A stretch of DNA of 6,527 nt, taken from assembly GCA_030706665.1 (NCBI GenBank), contig JAUZOB010000186.1, forward strand, positions 1 through 6,527. The letters are read 5' to 3'. This document shows, one piece after another, positions 1-5,231 of this stretch (position 1 is its first letter; each line of letters begins with the position of its first letter). The DNA comes from Bacteroidota bacterium (GTDB lineage Bacteria; Bacteroidota; Bacteroidia; Bacteroidales; Prolixibacteraceae). Both the position numbers and the translations under genes were made by a program. A model generated the notes under the pieces. It was not told where the DNA came from. It did not search any database and saw nothing but the letters and a program-made list of their open reading frames with translations.

Positions 1-154
1 GTGTTCCAAAAATTGCTGCTTTGGTAACAACATCTGATAAAGAAGCAGATGAAACAGCTAACGGTGTGTTATTCGTGATTTCATGTGGAATTTCTTCCTG
101 TGCACAACTTGCCATAAGTGCACCTAGGGTTGCGATTAGTAAAAATTTTCTCAT
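1..154 (-). CDS. Lipoprotein, probably fimbrillin-like, N-terminal part (cut by left edge)
   Basis: An open frame starts at the ATG read from 154 to 152 and runs for 51 codons without a stop to the left edge. It begins MRKFLLIATLGALMASC, a classic type II signal peptide with lipobox M14-A15-S16-C17, followed by AQEE. The mature protein would therefore be acylated on C17 and anchored to a membrane. About 28 residues later comes SDVVTKAAIFGT. Bacteroidales fimbrillin-family (FimA/Mfa1-type) precursors often carry a basic residue followed by Ala and a small hydrophobic stretch at this distance from the lipidated cysteine. In that family a protease cuts there to expose the strand-exchange groove used in pilus assembly. 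An AAGG tract three bases before the ATG is a plausible ribosome site. The lipoprotein call is firm. The fimbrillin call rests on a short N-terminus and could be wrong: any surface lipoprotein is possible. It lies beyond a terminator, so it is a separate unit from the Sus cluster. Confidence 0.65.
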   Translation of the reverse strand, partial: MRKFLLIATLGALMASCAQEEIPHEITNNTPLAVSSASLSDVVTKAAIFGT

Positions 155-366
155 AGCCTTATTATTTCTTTTCGATAACATTTATCTGATTACTAGATCA
201 ACAATTACTATTTCAATGTTTATAGAACTTTACTCTTGAACGAGCTTTAAAAACCTTGTAAAGTGTTATACTGTAAACATATGAGCGAGAATTGTTTGTT
301 TCTCATATATACTGCAATATTAAAATAAAGAAGCTAATTGTCTGTTGTTTTATATGTTATCAATTT

Positions 367-377
367 TGGAATTTCCA
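367..377. promoter_or_regulatory. Short palindrome, possible operator
   Basis: TGGAATTTCCA is a perfect inverted repeat of five base pairs around one central base. It sits about 215 bases upstream of the left-edge lipoprotein start. Its position in a promoter-bearing gap makes a regulator site possible, but short palindromes also arise by chance in A/T-rich DNA. Confidence 0.2.
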
Positions 378-394
378 CGAACGGCCAACCTGTT

Positions 395-423
395 TACATG
401 AACATACTTTTCTTCTACATGAA
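395..423. repeat. Direct repeat TACATGAA at 21-base period
   Basis: TACATGAA occurs at 395-402 and again, identically, at 416-423. The start-to-start distance is 21 bases, two turns of the helix, so both copies face the same side of the DNA. On the transcribed (minus) strand the unit reads TTCATGTA. In-phase direct repeats are typical of dimeric response-regulator or LytTR-type sites. The repeat lies upstream of the left-edge lipoprotein gene and downstream of the Sus-cluster terminator, so it would most likely act on that lipoprotein gene. The function is inferred from spacing and position only. Confidence 0.35.
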
Positions 424-443
424 GTAAGTTATTTAAATGTTAA

Positions 444-459
444 AATGACTATTGTCATT
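444..459. promoter_or_regulatory. Inverted repeat AATGAC/GTCATT, possible operator
   Basis: AATGAC (444-449) and GTCATT (454-459) are perfect inverted arms around a four-base centre. The arms are too short, and lack a T-run, to make a convincing terminator. A 16-base dyad of this kind is the right size for a dimeric helix-turn-helix regulator. It lies about 290 bases upstream of the left-edge lipoprotein start. The regulator is unknown. Confidence 0.25.
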
Positions 460-520
460 CTGCTATAATGAAATTATGGATCTTAGAGTTACTGGCACTC
501 TTTCTTGTCAAATTGCTGTT

Positions 521-572
521 TAATTAAAAAGGTTGCCCGCTGTAGATGCTCAAATCTACACGGACAACCTTT
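521..572 (-). terminator. Intrinsic terminator closing the Sus cluster
   Basis: On the minus-strand transcript the arms 565-572 and 528-535 pair perfectly (AAAGGTTG with CAACCTTT). The pairing continues through a U-G wobble (564/536) and three G-C pairs (561-563 with 537-539), skips one bulged base (540), then adds seven more pairs (554-560 with 541-547) around a six-base loop (548-553). The 3' arm runs into TTTTTAATTAA on the minus strand. It lies about 40 bases after the stop codon of the unknown lipoprotein, the normal place for a Rho-independent terminator. The wobble pair and the T-run both favour minus-strand use, matching the direction of every gene here. Confidence 0.9.
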
Positions 573-613
573 CAGATTGTTTGTTTAGTTAGTTAATTTA
601 TTGTTTGTGGTCT

Positions 614-2116
614 CTAATTTTCTGAAAACATTATTTCTACCGGTAAGCTGCTCATTCCGCTTACTATAATATCATAAATAGGTTCTCCGGTTTGAGGAAC
701 ATTATCATCAAAAACAACCCAATCATTTTTGGTGACGAGCACCAATTTTGAGGTTATTTGATTGTCTCTTTCTCTTCTTGCAATCAGATAAGCTCCGGCC
801 CAGATGTCGGCATTGGAGTTCGGATTCATTCTGAATGCAGCTTTTATTGTCTTTTTACTTTTAAATCCTGCACATTTGAATTTGTAAACTACGGAATATC
901 CATAGCAACCCGGTAGTTTGTATTCTTTGCCCGCTTTGTCGTAGTAGTATGTTTCGATGTTTTCTCCTTTTTGAAATAAGGGAGGATCATATCCGGTTAT
1001 TACAAATCGGTATGGACTGTTTGACGTTATTTCTTTTTGGGGAAGCGTGGTATAGAGCATTGCCCCTTTCCCTGATCCTCTTAACGCATCGGGAGTCTGT
1101 GCAATATCATTTTGAGCAACGTTATTCAGAACTTGTGTTTCTTGTCCGGGTGTTAATGCATATACATCGCAAAAAAGATTTTCCTCTTTATAAAGAGTTG
1201 CGTCAGAGTTAAGTATGCTGACATTCAATAATCCGTTGAAGGTGCTTTTTACCGGATCGTTTGACGGGACAGTACTCATGAAAATCCATTTTGCAGATGC
1301 TGCAGGATTCTCAGGTGAATAGGCTGGTAATTCTATTGTGTTGGCATTGTTTAGCTCGTTGTTGTTTAGTTTGTTTGCAAACCAGTCTTTCCATACTCCG
1401 CACATAGCTCCTTCCATTCCATTGGCCTCGGTCCAGCTTATTGCGCTTGAAGAATTCATTTTGATTTGCAATGGTTTCGAGTCTTTATTCCACATTAGGA
1501 CTCCGAACTTAATCGGATGACCCATGTCGTTGCAATGTTCCCAATAAATATTGGCATTCCCCTGTAGCTTGCTTCTTACAAGATAACATCCATTTTCTCC
1601 CATGCAGTTCTTCTCCGGTTTTAGCTCTTCCGGGGAGTTTGAGATCATATAAGTATACAGATCGGATGGATTCCCTTTCGAATCCAGGGTCGAGAATTCA
1701 GGAAGACGGTCGTCGATTTTTACATTAACGATGTAGTTTGTGATCTTTTGATCCGGAATTACTTCTACAAAGTACTTCCTGGTGGTACCGGATGTCACAA
1801 AATATGACATTCTGTTTTTTAAATACCATCCGCCATAGAGACGTACACTATTGTTTTTGTCATCGACTAATCGAATCGTAAATGAATTCTTTTGTGGCAG
1901 ATAATTCCCGTCAATTGAGACTAAAACGACTTTGTCGGAAGAAATAGAAGTATTTATAGCGATTCGGACGGTGTCCCGAACCGTTAATGTCCCTTCTCCC
2001 TTAACCAGATTAAGGGTGTAACTGTTTTTTTGCGTTTTTGAAGGTTGTGCGTCACTTTCACAACAGTTGCAAAGGAAGAAAATACTTATAAATAGAAAGA
2101 GTATTTTGATTTTCAT
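614..2116 (-). CDS. Exported lipoprotein of unrecognised family (500 aa)
   Basis: I do not recognise a named domain. The N-terminus is a short basic stretch and a hydrophobic core ending L15-C16-N17-C18-C19-E20, which fits a Bacteroidetes lipoprotein signal with C18 (or less likely C19) as the lipidated residue. The acidic residues E20 and D22 just after it resemble surface-export signals of Bacteroidetes lipoproteins. Residues about 32-140 alternate short hydrophobic strands and polar turns, suggesting an Ig-like or similar beta sandwich. Residues about 150-500 form a second, larger beta-rich part with seven cysteines (C171, C177, C195, C239, C316, C404, C415) and many Trp and Tyr residues. 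In the oxidising cell envelope some of these could form disulfides. There is no conserved catalytic motif I can point to. It is the last gene before the terminator at 521-572 and follows the creatininase-like gene by 201 bases with no terminator between them, so the two are probably co-transcribed. The leader is A-rich with no clear Shine-Dalgarno sequence, usual for this phylum. A ligand-binding or accessory surface protein of the SusCD system is the best guess; an enzyme cannot be excluded. Confidence 0.85.
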   Translation of the reverse strand: MKIKILFLFISIFFLCNCCESDAQPSKTQKNSYTLNLVKGEGTLTVRDTVRIAINTSISSDKVVLVSIDGNYLPQKNSFTIRLVDDKNNSVRLYGGWYLKNRMSYFVTSGTTRKYFVEVIPDQKITNYIVNVKIDDRLPEFSTLDSKGNPSDLYTYMISNSPEELKPEKNCMGENGCYLVRSKLQGNANIYWEHCNDMGHPIKFGVLMWNKDSKPLQIKMNSSSAISWTEANGMEGAMCGVWKDWFANKLNNNELNNANTIELPAYSPENPAASAKWIFMSTVPSNDPVKSTFNGLLNVSILNSDATLYKEENLFCDVYALTPGQETQVLNNVAQNDIAQTPDALRGSGKGAMLYTTLPQKEITSNSPYRFVITGYDPPLFQKGENIETYYYDKAGKEYKLPGCYGYSVVYKFKCAGFKSKKTIKAAFRMNPNSNADIWAGAYLIARRERDNQITSKLVLVTKNDWVVFDDNVPQTGEPIYDIIVSGMSSLPVEIMFSEN

Positions 2117-2162
2117 TGTGTTGGCTGTTTTTGTAAAATGAATCGTTGTTTGGTATAAAGTT

Positions 2163-2195
2163 CAAATTCAGACAATAACTTCCCTTTCCAGCAAT
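2163..2195 (-). promoter_or_regulatory. Weak Bacteroides-type promoter candidate before the unknown lipoprotein
   Basis: On the minus strand TGAATTTG (2170-2163) matches the -7 pattern TAnnTTTG except for one base, and ATTG (2195-2192) matches the -33 TTTG at three of four bases, with 21 bases between them. Transcription would start some 40 bases before the lipoprotein ATG. A small dyad (ATGAT at 2202-2206, ATCAT at 2210-2214) lies just upstream. The match is imperfect, so the gene may depend wholly on read-through from the creatininase-like gene. Confidence 0.25.
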
Positions 2196-2317
2196 GGCAA
2201 GATGATTATATCATGCACATTTCAGGAATAATCACTGGTGGATAATTTATCTTCTTCTAAATGATAATAGAGATAATTAGCTTATCACAAAAGAGAAATG
2301 TTTCAGGTGTTAATGGC

Positions 2318-3223
2318 TTATTTTCCTTCAGCCGTTTTTTCGGTGTTTAAGGGATCCTCTGCATCTTTGTAAAATCGGTTCTGAAGGTTTAATACCTCTT
2401 TGTCTGCTTTTACCTGTTGGAATGTTTTGATTAGTCCGTTAACAGTTGCATTTAGCATCGCTTTCCCCAATTCTTCGGTTGCGGCAGAGGCGTCTCCGGC
2501 ATAATGGTTTGGGAAACAGGCATACCAATCAATACCGGAAGTTGTCATATTCAGGTGGCTTAAGCGGGCCAGATTCTTCCCTGATTCCGAATGAGCTTTC
2601 TCAGGCTTGAAAAGATCGGGGCGAATAACTTTGATTTCTGCAGCCTCGTCTGCACCGGCATGCCCGATTGATTCCGAAGGAATCTTCTTCATGATAGTTT
2701 CAACCTCTTTCTTTTGAAGGGTATCGGCATAAAGGTCCCATGCATTTGTAATGTATAGAGCGAAATTGTGTTTCTCATGCAGTAATGCCATGGAAAAATA
2801 AGAAAGCATGCTGTTATTCCCTCCATGTCCATTGATGAGAATAATCTTTTCAAATCCATTCCTTTCGATTTCATTGCAAGTTTCTTTAAGTAGTTGCCAG
2901 ACTAACTCCGGACTATATGCAACAGTTCCCGGTTGATGTCGCGCTTCGTTGATTTGTCCGACAAAGAATTCGGGGAATATGACTACATATTCTTTTTGAG
3001 CTGCTTTTATGGCTACATCCCTGGCAACGATAAGATCTGTTCCTAAAGGTAAGCTTGGCCCATGTTTTTCTATAATTCCCAGTGGAATGATGCAGGTTTT
3101 CTGTGACTTCTCAACAGCTTGTTTGAATTCAGGGGATGATAACTCTTCCCATTTTACCGGAAGTTGAGCTTTTACTACCTGAAAAGAAAATAGAAAGAGG
3201 AGAAGGAATGTTATGTATTTCAT
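2318..3223 (-). CDS. Exported creatininase-superfamily metal-dependent hydrolase
   Basis: This 301-residue protein starts with a signal peptide (hydrophobic residues 4-17, VKA/Q near residue 19) without a lipobox cysteine, so a soluble periplasmic enzyme is expected. The creatininase fold is shown by PLGIIEKHGPSLPLGTD (47-63), NGHGGN (131-136), HAGADEAAE (188-196) and PNHYAGDASAAT (238-249). By family analogy the metal ligands would be E52, H54, D63, H133 and E193, all present, so it should be active with two divalent metals. Characterised relatives include creatininase, the mycofactocin peptidase MftE and the deformylase ArfB, all C-N hydrolases. True creatininase has a Glu after the His in the NGH motif, where this protein has Gly; with its secretion signal this argues against cytoplasmic creatinine breakdown. 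It lies downstream of susCD behind a terminator and upstream of the unknown lipoprotein. The sequence just before the ATG has no Shine-Dalgarno motif. After residue 270 there is a charged tail, probably outside the fold. The superfamily is near certain; the substrate is unknown. Confidence 0.93.
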   Translation of the reverse strand: MKYITFLLLFLFSFQVVKAQLPVKWEELSSPEFKQAVEKSQKTCIIPLGIIEKHGPSLPLGTDLIVARDVAIKAAQKEYVVIFPEFFVGQINEARHQPGTVAYSPELVWQLLKETCNEIERNGFEKIILINGHGGNNSMLSYFSMALLHEKHNFALYITNAWDLYADTLQKKEVETIMKKIPSESIGHAGADEAAEIKVIRPDLFKPEKAHSESGKNLARLSHLNMTTSGIDWYACFPNHYAGDASAATEELGKAMLNATVNGLIKTFQQVKADKEVLNLQNRFYKDAEDPLNTEKTAEGK

Positions 3224-3268
3224 GGGAGATGATGTTTGGTTCTGATGATAAATCTTTGTGTGGTGTAT

Positions 3269-3314
3269 AAAAAGTAAAAGCCGGCATTAATTATGTGGCA
3301 ATTAATGCCGGCTT
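3269..3314 (-). terminator. Strong intrinsic terminator between susD-like and hydrolase genes
   Basis: Arms 3278-3292 and 3300-3314 form a perfect 15-base-pair stem with a GCCGGC core and a seven-base loop (3293-3299). On the minus strand the stem is followed by TTTTACTTTTT, an interrupted T-run. It begins about 46 bases after the susD-like stop codon and ends about 45 bases before the hydrolase start. I see no good promoter in the short gap after it, so the downstream genes probably depend on read-through. This would make it an attenuating terminator that sets a high SusCD to hydrolase ratio. The plus-strand side also has a short T-rich stretch, but no plus-strand gene needs it. Confidence 0.9.
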
Positions 3315-3360
3315 GTTTTACTGTTTAATGATATAGTTAGAAATGGATATATTGTGTTTT

Positions 3361-5223
3361 TTACCACACCGGGTTTTGTACCAGTTTCTTATTCTTGTTT
3401 ATTTCATCAAACGGAATGGGGAACAGACTGAAATGTTTCTTGTATACCCTCGTCTCATAGGCAATTCTTTGATAAAACTCGGGAGTCGCAGGAGCATCAA
3501 CTACGGTGCTGATGTTCATGCTGTGAAAGTCTTTGTTAAGAATCTCTACTCCCTTCTTCCATTGGGTGATGTCAAAATAACGTTGGCTTTCGCAGAATAA
3601 TTCGACCTGACGTTCTCTGAGAATAGCTTCACGCATCTTTATCGGGTCAGATAACAATGAACTCGGAAGACCGGGAATGCCGGCTCGCTCTCTTACCAGA
3701 TTAACGTATTTGAGAATGTCTGAATTCCCTGGATCAAATTCGTTAAGTGCTTCCGCATAACTAAGATAGAACTCTGCCAAACGGTATAGGACTACCGGAC
3801 GGTAATATGTTGCTTTGTTAATACTATTATAAGTCGGGTCTACCATTTTTCGTGGAGTGTATCCTGTTTGATTATGGTACCATTCACCTCCCCAGGATGC
3901 GAAATCAACGATTTGTTTTGACTGGGGACAAACTTGTCCGTTAAACATCACATCTACATAAAAGCGGGGTTCACGGTTGATATACATATTGAAAGTGCCT
4001 GCCGGAGCAAGTAAGCCAGGGCTTCCGGAAACATCTTCCCATTTTGTATTGGCTGCGATGTGGTCTGTAGTAGAAAATCCGGATTCAGAGTATGCCGGGT
4101 CTTCTTTGATATCCAATCCATTTTTGGTGTAAAATGCATCCACTGCTTCCTGGGTAATGGCAAGAAAACCTAATGCATTCCAGTCGGCCGGATCGGATGT
4201 TGGTGGAGTGCAGAAACTATCCCAGTTGTCATTCATTAAGTTGTCTGTGCGAGCGAAAATGATCTCTTTGTTTTTGCTGTTGAAGAACGTGTTTATCAAC
4301 GACATGTATGGATCAATAGTCCCATTGTCATTGTAATTTTTATTTAAGTCATATACTCCCAGGTCAAAAAGATCTTTTGTTGCATCTGCTGCTTTTTTCC
4401 ATTTATTTTTATCATAGGTCGGATTGAAAAGAGCGGTTCCATCAGGATTTTTTAGACTGGCAAAGTCTGAGTTTCCATTAAACAGAGGACGGGCGGCATA
4501 AAGCAACATCCTTGCTCTGACTGCTAAAGCGGCACCTTTGGTCGGTTGGCCATAATACCAGTTTTTATCATCGACTGTCAAAGGAAGCTTGTCTGCAATG
4601 TCTTTAAGTTCTTTGTCGAGCCAGTCTACAATCTGATCGTAAGGTGTCCTTTGAAAATCTCCTTTTTCTGAGAAAGAGACTTCATCAAGAATAAGTGGAA
4701 CCGGTCCGTATACCTGAATCAGATAAGCATAGTAATAAGCTCTTAAGAAGCGAACTTCCAATTTTGCTTTTTCTACGTCTGCTTCTTTAAATTCACCGGT
4801 AGCATGGACTGAATTCAAGAATACATGTATCTGACGGATTGCTCTGTAAAAGTAAGTCCAATAATTACATTGAGCACTGGTTGGGGTACTGGCATTCCAG
4901 TTTCCTTGTTGGATTGCACTACACCAGTATCCGCCGGCTCCTCCAAAGTTGCCGGCATAATCCAGCTCGTCTGACATTGCATTCCATCCGCTTTGACCTA
5001 TCGGATTGTCACCATACCAGCAATAACCAATGGTGAGATGGTTGACCGGAATATATGAGTAGCAATTGGAAATCCATTTTTTTATTGTCTTGGGATTATC
5101 AAATACTACTTCCTGACTAAGTAGTCCTTGTGGGGTCTGATCCAAATAGTTTTCGCATGAGGAGAATGCAAATAAGATCAGAATTGGGAATATATAATAT
5201 ATTTTTTTCATCGCTTTCTTCAT
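3361..5223 (-). CDS. SusD/RagB-family surface nutrient-binding lipoprotein
   Basis: The 620-residue product is an outer-membrane, surface-exposed lipoprotein that caps its SusC partner and captures the ligand. A hydrophobic signal ends FSSC-EN, with C23 the lipidated cysteine, followed by YLDQTPQG, a common SusD start. Family segments appear in order: EVRFLRAYYYAYLIQVYGPV (156-175), the helical TPR-like part around GQPTKGAALAVRARML (225-240), YRPVVLYRLAEFYLSYAEAL (474-493), REAILRERQVEL (531-542) and the C-terminal IPFDEINKNKKLVQNPVW (603-620). It is somewhat longer than the 551-residue starch-binding SusD. Residues 67-122 are unusually rich in Trp, Tyr, Gly and Asn (W69, Y70, W80, Y99, W100, W109, Y121, W122), and could hold aromatic ligand contacts. 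The start at 5223 is favoured by the AAGGAAAA just upstream; M5 is an alternative that still gives a good signal. It is surely co-transcribed with the SusC-like gene. Binding specificity cannot be read from sequence. Confidence 0.97.
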   Translation of the reverse strand: MKKAMKKIYYIFPILILFAFSSCENYLDQTPQGLLSQEVVFDNPKTIKKWISNCYSYIPVNHLTIGYCWYGDNPIGQSGWNAMSDELDYAGNFGGAGGYWCSAIQQGNWNASTPTSAQCNYWTYFYRAIRQIHVFLNSVHATGEFKEADVEKAKLEVRFLRAYYYAYLIQVYGPVPLILDEVSFSEKGDFQRTPYDQIVDWLDKELKDIADKLPLTVDDKNWYYGQPTKGAALAVRARMLLYAARPLFNGNSDFASLKNPDGTALFNPTYDKNKWKKAADATKDLFDLGVYDLNKNYNDNGTIDPYMSLINTFFNSKNKEIIFARTDNLMNDNWDSFCTPPTSDPADWNALGFLAITQEAVDAFYTKNGLDIKEDPAYSESGFSTTDHIAANTKWEDVSGSPGLLAPAGTFNMYINREPRFYVDVMFNGQVCPQSKQIVDFASWGGEWYHNQTGYTPRKMVDPTYNSINKATYYRPVVLYRLAEFYLSYAEALNEFDPGNSDILKYVNLVRERAGIPGLPSSLLSDPIKMREAILRERQVELFCESQRYFDITQWKKGVEILNKDFHSMNISTVVDAPATPEFYQRIAYETRVYKKHFSLFPIPFDEINKNKKLVQNPVW

Positions 5224-5231
5224 TTTTCCTT
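5224..5231 (-). promoter_or_regulatory. Ribosome-binding site of the susD-like gene
   Basis: The whole gap between the SusC-like stop (TAA, 5234-5232) and the SusD-like ATG is AAGGAAAA on the minus strand. This purine-rich stretch supports the ATG at 5223 over the internal ATG four codons later, and suggests translational coupling to the upstream gene. Confidence 0.6.

Larger units (their letters stand above)
155..520. other. Non-coding upstream region of the left-edge lipoprotein gene
   Basis: No convincing gene is visible on either strand. The region is A/T-rich and separates the terminator of the Sus cluster from the left-edge lipoprotein gene, so it should hold that gene's promoter. I looked on the minus strand for the Bacteroides sigma-ABfr pattern (TTTG, about 20 bases, TAnnTTTG) and found only imperfect -7 candidates: TATGTTTA at 274-281 and TAATATTG at 315-322. 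Neither has a good -33 partner. The region also holds a spaced direct repeat (395-423), two short palindromes (367-377, 444-459) and a loose inverted repeat (ATATGAG at 279-285 with CTCATAT at 302-308). The leader appears long for a simple constitutive promoter, which fits regulated expression. That last point is inference. Confidence 0.5.

Noticed and set aside
21..239. 72-codon open frame on the plus strand
   Set aside because: It overlaps, antisense, the well-supported lipoprotein start at 154 and continues into A/T-rich non-coding DNA. Its product has no recognisable features.
279..308. Inverted repeat ATATGAG/CTCATAT as a terminator or invertible-promoter end
   Set aside because: The arms are seven bases with a 16-base loop and no T-run follows. 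No second matching pair flanks a promoter, as invertible Bacteroides promoters would require.
949..1520. Two plus-strand open frames (949-1212 and 1338-1520)
   Set aside because: Both lie wholly inside the 500-residue lipoprotein gene in antisense and have low-complexity hydrophobic products, as expected for shadows.
2241..2286. Three GATAAT copies and a small GATAA/TTATC hairpin after the hydrolase gene as a terminator
   Set aside because: The stem has only five A/T-rich pairs and no T-run, so termination is unlikely; the repeats look like low-complexity DNA.
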